Shown: positions 1 through 6,081, counted from the stretch's first letter. The stretch: 8,674 nt of DNA from Gammaproteobacteria bacterium (GCA_024206355.1 JAAGZM010000512.1:1-8674), one strand, 5' to 3'. The notes: generated by a model from the letters alone, not told the origin. Made by a program: numbers and translations.

Positions 1-2
1 AA

Positions 3-368
3 GCACTTCGTATCTTGGGATACCCTAATAATCCGAAGGTTAAAATTGAGCGATTTGAGTTGCTCAGTGATGATATTAAATTTGGACAGAGTCTAGAAAT
101 AGAACTTAAATTAAGTTCAGGCTCTGAGGTTAGTGAAAATCTATTAATTGACTATGTAATTTATCATATGAAAGCAAACAACAAGCTATCTCCAAAAGTC
201 TTTAAATGGTGTAAAAAGAAAACTGCTAAAGGTGAGTTATTAGTTTTAAATAAAAAACACCCATTCAGAAAAATTTCTACTCGAAAGTATTACTCTGGGA
301 CTCATGAAATTCATTTACAAATAAACGGCAATATTCTTGCGAAACAAGAGTTTCATCTGACAGTTTAA
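3..368 (+). CDS. AlkC-type DNA alkylation repair protein, C-terminal part (5' end outside window)
   Basis: The frame is open to the left edge, so the TTG at 15 need not be the true start; 121 codons are visible. After a short end of the helical repeat region (ALRILGYP) comes a beta-rich domain with motifs such as LIDYVIYHMKANN, SPKVFKW, a KKHPFRKISTRKYY stretch, and a final GTHEIHLQINGNILAKQEF. This pattern matches the C-terminal Ig-like domain found on many AlkC-family DNA glycosylases, which are HEAT-like-repeat enzymes that remove cationic N3- and N7-alkylated bases and whose extra domain helps to hold DNA. Family members are usually around 360 residues, so about two thirds, including the catalytic repeats, lie outside. 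The assignment rests on recalled family motifs. Function of this copy is inferred, and the glycosylase half cannot be checked here. Confidence 0.82.
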   Translation, partial: ALRILGYPNNPKVKIERFELLSDDIKFGQSLEIELKLSSGSEVSENLLIDYVIYHMKANNKLSPKVFKWCKKKTAKGELLVLNKKHPFRKISTRKYYSGTHEIHLQINGNILAKQEFHLTV

Positions 369-383
369 TCAGCTATTGCTGAT
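368..383 (+). terminator. small hairpin after the alkylation repair gene, possible terminator
   Basis: A 6-bp perfect stem (ATCAGC, loop TATT, GCTGAT) begins at the last base of the stop codon. The downstream run is only loosely T-rich (CCTTTAGTAGTATTTT), so it is at best a weak intrinsic terminator. It may instead be chance. Confidence 0.3.
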
Positions 384-392
384 CCTTTAGTA

Positions 393-406
393 GTATTTTA
401 AAATAC
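393..406. repeat. 14-bp perfect AT-rich palindrome upstream of dusA
   Basis: GTATTTTAAAATAC is a perfect palindrome centred about 40 bases before the dusA ATG. It could be an operator half-site pair or part of the dusA promoter. In such AT-rich DNA a chance occurrence is also reasonable, and I recognise no regulator consensus. Confidence 0.4.
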
Positions 407-438
407 GGTTGTATCAAAATTAAAGGCCAGAAAATATC

Positions 439-1452
439 ATGTTCTCTCGTAAAATATCAATAGCGCCAATGCTCGATTGGACAGATCGCCATGATCGTTT
501 TTTCCTGAGACTAATTAGTAGTCACGCAGTTCTTTATACGGAAATGGTTACCACGGGAGCTATTATCCATGGTGATAAACAGCGTCATCTTGATTTTGAT
601 GAAGCAGAGCAACCTCTAGCTATTCAATTAGGCGGTAGTGATCCATCAGACTTAGCCAAGTGTGCGGTTATTGCTGAGAAGTGGGGATATCAGGAAATCA
701 ATCTGAATGTTGGTTGTCCTAGTGATAGGGTGCAGTCTGGAAAGTTTGGAGCATGCTTGATGGCTGAGCCGGAGCTCGTTCGAGATTGTCTTAAAGCGAT
801 GATAGATAAGGTAACTGTCCCCGTATCTGTTAAGACGCGCATTGGTATTGATCGGCAAGATTCCTTTGATGAGTTACATCATTTTATTTCAACAGTTAAA
901 GGATCTGGCTGTAACATTTTTATTATTCATGCTCGTAAGGCTTGGCTTGATGGATTAAGCCCTAAAGAGAATAGAGATATACCTCCTCTTTGTTACGACA
1001 GAGTTTACAAGATAAAGGAGCTGTTTCCTGAGTTAGAAGTCATTATAAATGGTGGTATCAAGACATTGGATGAGGCGGAAGAACATTTAAAATATGTTGA
1101 TGGAGTTATGATAGGGCGTGAAGCTTATCAAAACCCATATTTACTATCAGATGTCGATCAGCGATTTTATGGTGACGCTCATAAGAAACCTACTAGAGAT
1201 GAGATTATTACTCTTTTAAAGCCGTACATAAAGAGACACCTAGAGTTGGGAGGTAAGCTTGGTCAAATCTCTCGCCATATCCTAGGTTTGTATCAATCTA
1301 AACCTGGCGGAAAGTATTGGCGACGCATAATCAGCGAACAAGCTCATATTGCTGGAGCAGGGATTGAAGTACTTGATAATGCGCTTGCAGCTGTACATGA
1401 ACAGAGTGAACGGATACGAAATAGATTGGTGAATATGGCTAATGATTCGTAA
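439..1452 (+). CDS. dusA: tRNA-dihydrouridine(20/20a) synthase DusA
   Basis: This cytosolic FMN enzyme reduces uridine to dihydrouridine in the tRNA D-loop using NADPH; the DusA class acts at U20 and U20a. The 337 residues fit the family. The N-terminus has the flavin-binding SIAPMLDWTDRHDR motif (residues 7-20), then TEMVTTGA. The catalytic cysteine is C93 in NLNVGCPSDRVQSGKFGACL. K132 (SVKTRIG) and H164/R166 (IIHARKAW) contact flavin or substrate in homologues. INGGI (203-207) and GVMIGR (222-227) form the phosphate-binding end of the TIM barrel. The segment GLSPKENRDIPPL is characteristic of DusA rather than DusB or DusC. A helical tRNA-binding C-terminal domain follows. ATG 439 is chosen because the conserved N-terminus starts there; a modest AAAGG lies 12 bases upstream. 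It is probably transcribed alone or with the upstream repair gene, since a sigma-54 promoter separates it from pspA. Confidence 0.97.
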   Translation: MFSRKISIAPMLDWTDRHDRFFLRLISSHAVLYTEMVTTGAIIHGDKQRHLDFDEAEQPLAIQLGGSDPSDLAKCAVIAEKWGYQEINLNVGCPSDRVQSGKFGACLMAEPELVRDCLKAMIDKVTVPVSVKTRIGIDRQDSFDELHHFISTVKGSGCNIFIIHARKAWLDGLSPKENRDIPPLCYDRVYKIKELFPELEVIINGGIKTLDEAEEHLKYVDGVMIGREAYQNPYLLSDVDQRFYGDAHKKPTRDEIITLLKPYIKRHLELGGKLGQISRHILGLYQSKPGGKYWRRIISEQAHIAGAGIEVLDNALAAVHEQSERIRNRLVNMANDS

Positions 1453-1538
1453 TATTTCCACTAGTATGCATTTCACAAAAATACTCAACAATAAAAATAG
1501 TCTATAAATTTCAACAAGATAGATCATATAAAAATTTC

Positions 1539-1554
1539 TGGCACGATTTCTGTA
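1539..1554 (+). promoter_or_regulatory. sigma-54 promoter of the psp operon
   Basis: TGGCACGATTTCTGTA matches the sigma-54 consensus TGGCACG-N4-TTGCA. The -24 GG is at 1540-1541 and the -12 element at 1552-1553, with exactly ten bases between them. The -12 reads GT instead of GC. As I recall, the E. coli pspA promoter has the same GT, which supports the call. Transcription should start near 1564-1566, about 40 bases before pspA. Sigma-54 promoters need an activator; PspF is the known one for pspA, with sites usually 80 or more bases upstream, which here would fall at the end of dusA and just after it. No pspF gene is in this window. Confidence 0.85.
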
Positions 1555-1604
1555 TTACCTTAAGTATTAATTAAAAAAATTCATTTACAACAGAGGAAAT
1601 AACA

Positions 1605-2270
1605 ATGGGAATCTTCACACGTTTTGCCGATATCGTAAATTCAAATCTAAATTCTATGCTTGATAGAGCAGAGGATCCTGAAAAAATGCTTAAGCTTATT
1701 ATTCAGGAAATGGAACAAACACTCGTAGAAGTTCGAACTTCATCAGTAAAAACAATTGCTGAAAAGAAAGAGCTAAAGCGTCGAATGACTGATGCTGCAC
1801 GTCATGTTAGTCGTTGGGCAGACAAGGCTGAGTTAGCAGTTAGTAAAGGACGAGATGATTTAGCTAAAGCAGCACTAATTGAAAAGCGAGATCTACAGGA
1901 ATCTTTTGAAATTCATGAGAAAGAAATGGCAGAGCTTGAAGCATCTTTGATACGTTTAAATGAAGACATTGGACGTCTGCAAGAAAAGCTGCTTGAAGCT
2001 AAGAGTCGTCGTGATGTGATGAAGCTAAGACAAAAAACAGTAACAGGCAGAATTAAGGTAAAGCGTCAGCTTGATAATAAATCAATTGATGATGCGTTCA
2101 CAAAATTTGAACTTTACGAACAAAAAATGGACCGATTAGAAGCCGAAGTAGAGTCTTATGATTTGGGTAAAGGACAGAGTCTCAGTGATCAAATAGAACA
2201 ACTTGTAGTCGATGAAAAAGTTGAAGAAGAATTTGAAGCTTTAAAAGTAAAATTAAAAAAAGCTAGTTAA
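1605..2270 (+). CDS. pspA: phage shock protein A (PspA/IM30 family)
   Basis: PspA is a peripheral inner-membrane protein that oligomerises on stressed membranes and limits proton leakage. In enterobacteria it also binds and inhibits the sigma-54 activator PspF when unstressed. The 221 residues match the usual length (about 222). The N-terminus (MGIFTRFADIVNSNLNSMLD) is the amphipathic membrane-binding helix, followed by the EDPEKMLKLIIQEMEQTL motif. Nearly all the rest, about residues 25-185, is charged coiled coil (AEKKELKRRM, EKEMAELEASL, LQEKLLEAKSRRDVM), as expected for the ESCRT-III-like fold. A good AGAGGA at 1592-1597 lies 7 bases before ATG 1605. It is the first gene after the sigma-54 promoter and is followed 53 bases later by pspC, so the operon context confirms the identity. 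Confidence 0.97.
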   Translation: MGIFTRFADIVNSNLNSMLDRAEDPEKMLKLIIQEMEQTLVEVRTSSVKTIAEKKELKRRMTDAARHVSRWADKAELAVSKGRDDLAKAALIEKRDLQESFEIHEKEMAELEASLIRLNEDIGRLQEKLLEAKSRRDVMKLRQKTVTGRIKVKRQLDNKSIDDAFTKFELYEQKMDRLEAEVESYDLGKGQSLSDQIEQLVVDEKVEEEFEALKVKLKKAS

Positions 2271-2323
2271 TAACCGGAAAATATTTCACAGCAACATTTA
2301 TCTGAAATAGATAGGAGCAGGAG

Positions 2324-2557
2324 ATGAAATTTAATGACAGAGAAAAAGTGATATCCCGCAACAAGCTGTATAAAAATACTAGGAAAGCGAAGTTTATGGG
2401 TGTTTGTGCTGGTCTGGCTGATTTCTTTGATACGGATCGACACTTGATCCGTATCTTGACAATTGTTTCAGCTCTATTTTTCACTATGCCAACTATATTT
2501 GTGTATGTTGTACTGAGTGTTGTGCTACCACGTAGGCCTGATTGGAGTTATTTTTAA
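2324..2557 (+). CDS. pspC: short PspC-domain membrane protein
   Basis: PspC is an inner-membrane member of the Psp response; in enterobacteria it works with PspB to sense stress and release PspA from PspF. This protein is 77 residues and consists almost only of the PspC domain: basic lead (NKLYKNTRKAKF), the signature GVCAGLADFFDTD (26-38), LIRIL, then a hydrophobic segment at about 45-68 ending in VVLPRR. Enterobacterial PspC is about 119 residues, with a C-terminal charged region that contacts partners; that region is absent here and the gene stops cleanly at TAA, with no sign of a frameshift in the bases that follow. The Shine-Dalgarno AGGAG (2313-2317) lies 6 bases before the ATG. Its position after pspA supports the call. 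With no pspB beside it, signalling must differ from the E. coli scheme or use a distant partner (inference). Confidence 0.9.
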   Translation: MKFNDREKVISRNKLYKNTRKAKFMGVCAGLADFFDTDRHLIRILTIVSALFFTMPTIFVYVVLSVVLPRRPDWSYF

Positions 2558-2558
2558 A

Positions 2559-2726
2559 ATGAAAATTAGAAACCGGGTGCTTTGTTATTTATTTCTTGCA
2601 CTTGTCTGCTATACGTTGGCAGCATCCGTATCAACATCAGTTTCTGTAATGCTCTTCTTGGGTATTGGTGTAATTGCCGAGTTATTAATGTGGTTTAATC
2701 TATTTAATCGCAATAAAATTATTTAG
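2559..2726 (+). CDS. 55-aa two-helix membrane protein of the psp operon, unknown function
   Basis: ATG 2559 begins one base after the pspC stop codon, so translational coupling is likely. A longer in-frame start at 2517 exists inside pspC, but the tight junction favours 2559. The product starts with a basic MKIRNR and then has two hydrophobic segments, about residues 7-25 (VLCYLFLALVCYTLAASV) and 27-48 (TSVSVMLFLGIGVIAELLMW), separated by a Ser/Thr turn, ending in NLFNRNKII. This predicts an inner-membrane hairpin with both ends inside. It is not PspB, which has one N-terminal helix and a cytoplasmic coiled coil, and I recognise no PspD or PspG signature with confidence. Its place between pspC and the DUF2333 gene suggests a membrane-stress role, which is inference only. 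Confidence 0.7.
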   Translation: MKIRNRVLCYLFLALVCYTLAASVSTSVSVMLFLGIGVIAELLMWFNLFNRNKII

Positions 2727-2809
2727 GTACAAGTCTAACGCGAAATCGTGGATAATTAGCACATCTTAAAAAGATTAAAGCAAACAGCGATATCCGGAGA
2801 ATTGGGAAC

Positions 2810-3835
2810 ATGGAAAACAACTCATCAGACAAGACAGCATCAGATGCAGGGATTTTAACTGAATCTCAATCAGGCAAATCTAAAATAATTTTGATAAGTA
2901 TTTTATTGCTGATTGTAACTGGTTATTTTATCAGTATTTATTGGAGTTTTGAGCCTGATCCTGTCAATGTAGCTAGGATTGGTGATAGCAGTAACAATAT
3001 TACGGGCTATACATTCGTCAGTACCTTAGCTGATGTAACGGAAATCTTATTAGATAAACCGGGTGGCTTTTTAGGTAACGATGTTGTTCCACCTAGCTTG
3101 TTTATGGACAATATGCCGGCATTTGAATACGGCGCTCTCATACAAAGTCGCGACTTAACGCGTAGCATGAGAAAAGAGTTTTCTCGATCTCAATCTCAAT
3201 CATCAGAGCAAGAAGATCTAAAAAAAGCTGAGCCGAAGATATATATTGCCCATGGTAGTTGGGCGTTACCAAGTGCTGAAGGTGAATATCGAGAAAGCAT
3301 TAAAGCTGTACGCGCTTACCTCAATAAACTTTCTAATCCTAATCATCCTGAAACTCAGTTTTATGCTCGCGCTGATAATTTGAGAGAGTGGTTAGGAGAA
3401 GTTTCCAACAGGCTAGGTTCATACTCACAACGATTATCAGCAAGTGTTGGACAAGAAAGAATTAATATCGATTTAGCAGGGGACAGTACTGCTACTCAAT
3501 CAACCAAAGGCTCAAAAAGCCTAGAAGTGAAAACACCTTGGTTAGAAATTGATGATATTTTCTATGAAGCCAGAGGTGCTACCTGGGCACTTGCTCAATT
3601 TTTACGAGCCGCTGAAGTTGATTTTGCTGAGGTTCTTGCAAAGAAAAATGCACAGGCTAGTCTAAAACAAATTATTCGTGAACTTGAAGCTACTCAAGAG
3701 ACAATCTGGAGTCCAATGATCTTAAACGGTGGCGGCTTTGGTTTTGTCGCTAACCACTCCCTCGTTATGGCATCCTATATTTCAAGAGCTAATGCTGGGT
3801 TAATTGATTTAAGAGATTTATTGTCACAAGGCTAA
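2810..3835 (+). CDS. DUF2333 family inner-membrane protein
   Basis: The 341-residue protein has a polar N-terminus, one transmembrane helix at about 25-46 (IILISILLLIVTGYFISIYW) and a long extracytoplasmic domain. Motifs typical of the DUF2333 family (as recalled) are visible: KPGGFLGNDVVPP (83-95), DNMPAFEYGAL (100-110), RDLTRSMRKEFSRSQSQS, a central HGSWALPSAEGEYR, and near the end GGGFGFVANHSLVMASYISRANAG. Its biochemical function is unknown. GGAGA at 2796-2800 lies 9 bases before ATG 2810. It follows the small psp-operon protein by 83 bases on the same strand with no obvious terminator between, so it probably belongs to the psp transcript; a promoter of its own in that gap cannot be excluded. 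A hairpin follows its stop codon by about 40 bases. The family call is firm, while any link to the Psp response is inferred from position. Confidence 0.88.
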   Translation: MENNSSDKTASDAGILTESQSGKSKIILISILLLIVTGYFISIYWSFEPDPVNVARIGDSSNNITGYTFVSTLADVTEILLDKPGGFLGNDVVPPSLFMDNMPAFEYGALIQSRDLTRSMRKEFSRSQSQSSEQEDLKKAEPKIYIAHGSWALPSAEGEYRESIKAVRAYLNKLSNPNHPETQFYARADNLREWLGEVSNRLGSYSQRLSASVGQERINIDLAGDSTATQSTKGSKSLEVKTPWLEIDDIFYEARGATWALAQFLRAAEVDFAEVLAKKNAQASLKQIIRELEATQETIWSPMILNGGGFGFVANHSLVMASYISRANAGLIDLRDLLSQG

Positions 3836-3878
3836 ATTAGTCGATTTCATTTTTATTTCCATTCTGCACTTTGATATA

Positions 3879-3902
3879 AGCCTTGATTTTTTTATCAAGG
3901 CT
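3879..3902 (+). terminator. hairpin after the DUF2333 gene, probable terminator
   Basis: A perfect 9-bp stem (AGCCTTGAT / ATCAAGGCT) encloses a loop of six T. It sits 43 bases after the DUF2333 stop and 53 before the sigma-factor ATG. There is no T-tract after the 3' arm (CTACAAACC follows), so it is not a textbook intrinsic terminator. It may still mark the end of the psp transcript or stabilise its 3' end. Confidence 0.55.
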
Positions 3903-3906
3903 CTAC

Positions 3907-3934
3907 AAACCTTTCTTCACTTCTGCGCATCTAA
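3907..3934 (+). promoter_or_regulatory. possible ECF-type promoter before the sigma factor gene
   Basis: AAACCTT (3907-3913) resembles an ECF -35 element (GGAACTT, four of seven bases), and TCTAA at 3930-3934 fits a SigmaE-like -10, with 16 bases between. It would start transcription about 15 bases before ATG 3956. Autoregulation is common for ECF genes, but the -35 match is weak, so this is a hypothesis only. Confidence 0.25.
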
Positions 3935-3955
3935 TAGTTAAAGCAACTGGTAAAG

Positions 3956-4552
3956 ATGCGATATTTGAGTTTATTATTAGTAGATAAAACGATAAATAAT
4001 AAAACAAGAGAGTCTATAAGTTTGACGAATAACGACCAAATCGATGAAGTTATGCTGATAACCCGTGTCAAACAAAATGACTTACAGGCTTTCGAGCAGT
4101 TGTACCGTATACATTCTGGTCGTGTATTTGCTCTTTGTTTGCGATTATCAGCTAATAGAGCTTTAGCAGAAGAACTTTCGCAGGAAGCTTTTGTTAGAGC
4201 TTGGCAGAAAATAAGAATGTTTCGAGGTGAGAGTTCATTTTCTAGCTGGTTGTACCGATTAACAACAAATGTAGTTCTTAGTAGCTTAAGAAAAAAACAA
4301 ATAGTTCAGGTTAATATTGATGATGTTCCAGAGCAAAGTAGTCTTACTGAGAAGCAATTAGATACTGGGGAAATTCTAGATATGGAGCAGGCGATTATGA
4401 AATTACCTGATGGTGCTAGAAAGATGTTTGTTTTGCATGATATTGAAGGCTATCAACATAACGAAATTGCTGAAATGACAGGGCTAGCAATTGGTACATC
4501 AAAAACGCAGTTACATAGAGCAAGAAAACTCCTGCAAGGATGGTTATTATGA
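3956..4552 (+). CDS. ECF-type sigma-70 family RNA polymerase sigma factor
   Basis: This is a group-4 (ECF) sigma factor: it carries only regions sigma2 and sigma4 and directs core RNA polymerase to a small regulon, normally held inactive by an anti-sigma factor. Sigma2 covers about residues 43-112, with the core-binding AEELSQEAFVRAWQKI (71-86) and the -10-recognising FSSWLYRLTTNVVLSSLRKK. Sigma4 covers about 142-196, with YQHNEIAEMTGLAIGTSKTQLHRARKLL forming the -35-binding helix-turn-helix. The length from ATG 3956 is 198 residues. About 30 residues precede the conserved domain, so TTG 4022, with a GAGAG 9 bases upstream, or ATG 4052 are credible alternative starts. The stop codon overlaps the start of the downstream anti-sigma gene (ATGA), indicating translational coupling and matched dosage. 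Its regulon is unknown, though the neighbours suggest envelope functions. Confidence 0.95.
   Translation: MRYLSLLLVDKTINNKTRESISLTNNDQIDEVMLITRVKQNDLQAFEQLYRIHSGRVFALCLRLSANRALAEELSQEAFVRAWQKIRMFRGESSFSSWLYRLTTNVVLSSLRKKQIVQVNIDDVPEQSSLTEKQLDTGEILDMEQAIMKLPDGARKMFVLHDIEGYQHNEIAEMTGLAIGTSKTQLHRARKLLQGWLL
4536..4540 (+). promoter_or_regulatory. ribosome binding site that sets the anti-sigma start
   Basis: AAGGA lies 8 bases before ATG 4549 and runs into the in-frame ATG at 4540. A ribosome using this site would initiate at 4549, not 4540, so 4549 is the preferred start. Confidence 0.7.
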
Positions 4553-5133
4553 ATACAGACAACAATAGTCCAACCGATATAGCTGAACATTCTATTGTTC
4601 GTCAGGCACGTATGCTCAATGAAGAGATAGAGCCAGAAACAGATCTTTGGCCTAAAATTGCTGAACAAATTAGAGATTTACCTCAAGTGAACTTAGAACA
4701 ATCATCAAGTAATCAATCATCTAATAATAGTTGGATGCCTATGGCTGTGGCTGCGAGTATGTTTATTGCTGTTGGCGCTCTTGGTTTTGCTGGATATATT
4801 AATTACTCAGTTCAACAACAAGAAGAATCAGCGATTGTCGATACATTGTTAGTAGAAGAGCAATCTACAGTCGAACTTATTGAACAACCATTTATGGTAG
4901 CAAGAACTAGTTATTTAACAGCCCTTGTTACTCAAGAGCAGCAAATGTCTCCTGAAGTTAGAGATGTATTAAAAAAGAATTTAACAATTATCGATGCTGC
5001 TACACGAGAAATTCGACAAGCATTAAAAGAAAATCCAGATGATCCATTTCTGACTGAAGCGTTACTACTAACTCGACAAAAAGAATTGGCATTACTTAAT
5101 CAGGTGACTAGTCATGGGCCAGACACTATTTAG
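4549..5133 (+). CDS. membrane anti-sigma factor, partner of the upstream ECF sigma factor
   Basis: The predicted role is to hold the ECF sigma factor at the inner membrane and release it on an envelope signal. The 194-residue product has a cytoplasmic N-terminus with the EIEPETDLWPKIAEQI motif (27-41) often seen in anti-sigma factors of this gene order. A Ser/Asn-rich linker follows (51-61), then one transmembrane helix at about 62-86 (MPMAVAASMFIAVGALGFAG) and a helical periplasmic region including MSPEVRDVLKKNLTIIDAA and ALKENPDDPFLTEALLL (133-176). No HxxxCxxC zinc motif of the ZAS type is present; there is no cysteine at all. ATG 4549 overlaps the sigma TGA by ATGA and has AAGGA at proper spacing; ATG 4540 would add only three residues. 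The stop is 9 bases before the next gene. Function rests on gene order, topology and the motif, not on an experiment. Confidence 0.82.
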   Translation: MNTDNNSPTDIAEHSIVRQARMLNEEIEPETDLWPKIAEQIRDLPQVNLEQSSSNQSSNNSWMPMAVAASMFIAVGALGFAGYINYSVQQQEESAIVDTLLVEEQSTVELIEQPFMVARTSYLTALVTQEQQMSPEVRDVLKKNLTIIDAATREIRQALKENPDDPFLTEALLLTRQKELALLNQVTSHGPDTI

Positions 5134-5142
5134 GAGTATGAA

Positions 5143-6039
5143 ATGAAAATAATTTCCATAAATAAAATGATAATTTTGGCTACATTAACAACATTATCAG
5201 GATTAGCTTTCGCTGGTGAAAAGGTGAATGAATCACTGCAAGCAGATGCAGAAGGTGTAGTTGAAATTCATAATGTTCGCGGTAAAATTCGTGTGACGGG
5301 ATGGGATGAAAATATTATCGAAGTCTCAGGTGAGTTAGATGACTTAGCTGAAAAGCTTACTTTTGAACGTCAAGACAAAGTTATTCTTATTCGTGTTGAA
5401 ATGCCAAGAAAAAATATTAATCATGGCGATGGTTCTAATTTAACGATTCGTATTCCAAAAGGCAATCGAGTAGACTTTAACGGTGTATCGTCTGACTTCC
5501 TCATAGAAGACGTAGACGGCGGAATGGACGTTCGGATTGTTAGTGGCGATATCGATATTATCAATGTCCATAAGCAACTCTATGTAAGTGCCGTGAGTGG
5601 CGATGTTACTATCAAAAAATCTTCCGGAAATGCAAAACTGGGTACGGTAAGTGGCGATATTAAGGGCAAGTTTGTTGGTAGTAATATTTCTGCTGATACA
5701 GTCTCAGGTGATCTTCGGTTGCATTTAAAAGACTTCGATTCATTGAGCGCAAAAAGTGTTAATGGTGATGTGTGGGTAACTGGCCAGCTGAATGATTCAG
5801 GAAATGCAAAGTTGGGAAGTGTGAATGGAGATATTACACTTGCTTTTGAACGAGCGGTTAATGCAAGAGTAAAGGTGAAGACTGGGCCAGGTGGAGATAT
5901 TGATAATAAGATATCTGATGATAAGGTTGAGCATATTTTCCCTAATCAACAAAAGTTACAAATGACGCTAGGAGATGGCTCTGCTCTTATCAAGATTGGA
6001 ACAGTTAACGGATCTGTAACACTTAAAGGCAGCAATTAG
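5143..6039 (+). CDS. exported DUF4097-family beta-repeat protein
   Basis: The 298-residue protein has a typical signal peptide: basic MKIISINK, hydrophobic core to about 20, and a signal-peptidase I site LAFA/GEK after residue 24. The mature part resembles the DUF4097 family (putative adhesin-like beta-strand repeats). It contains a ladder of [VS]-[SN]-G-D turns at residues 133, 151, 169, 187, 206 and 227 and a final VNGS at 288; the first intervals are exactly 18 residues, as in a beta-helix or beta-roll with one rung per repeat. There is no lipobox and no outer-membrane anchor, so a periplasmic or secreted location is expected. AGGAG (5132-5136) overlaps the anti-sigma stop and lies 6 bases before the ATG, so the gene is in the sigma/anti-sigma operon. 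It may be a regulon product or a component of signal sensing (inference). The molecular function of the family is not established. Confidence 0.87.
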   Translation: MKIISINKMIILATLTTLSGLAFAGEKVNESLQADAEGVVEIHNVRGKIRVTGWDENIIEVSGELDDLAEKLTFERQDKVILIRVEMPRKNINHGDGSNLTIRIPKGNRVDFNGVSSDFLIEDVDGGMDVRIVSGDIDIINVHKQLYVSAVSGDVTIKKSSGNAKLGTVSGDIKGKFVGSNISADTVSGDLRLHLKDFDSLSAKSVNGDVWVTGQLNDSGNAKLGSVNGDITLAFERAVNARVKVKTGPGGDIDNKISDDKVEHIFPNQQKLQMTLGDGSALIKIGTVNGSVTLKGSN

Positions 6040-6053
6040 TAACATTTTAATAA

Positions 6054-6081
6054 TAGAAACAAATATATTTTGTTGTATAAT
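6054..6081 (+). promoter_or_regulatory. candidate sigma-70 promoter for the TPR gene
   Basis: A perfect TATAAT (6076-6081) is preceded, at 16 bases, by TAGAAA (6054-6059; four of six matches to TTGACA). The expected start, about 6087-6089, falls inside the left arm of the terminator hairpin, so transcripts from here would not form the full hairpin and could read on to ATG 6151. Flanking DNA is very AT-rich, so chance is possible. Confidence 0.35.

Noticed and set aside
652..1527. Two minus-strand open frames antisense to dusA and the psp promoter region
   Set aside because: Both overlap dusA, whose motifs are unambiguous, and neither has a recognisable domain.
1453..1538. IHF or PspF binding sites upstream of the sigma-54 promoter
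   Set aside because: The region is AT-rich and such sites are expected, but I found no match to the IHF consensus good enough to report and cannot place PspF sites by eye.
2263..2484. 73-codon minus-strand open frame over pspC
   Set aside because: It is antisense to pspC, has no recognisable features, and pspC has a clear signature and ribosome site.
4453..4668. 71-codon minus-strand frame across the sigma/anti-sigma junction
   Set aside because: It is antisense to two coupled genes, with no motif.
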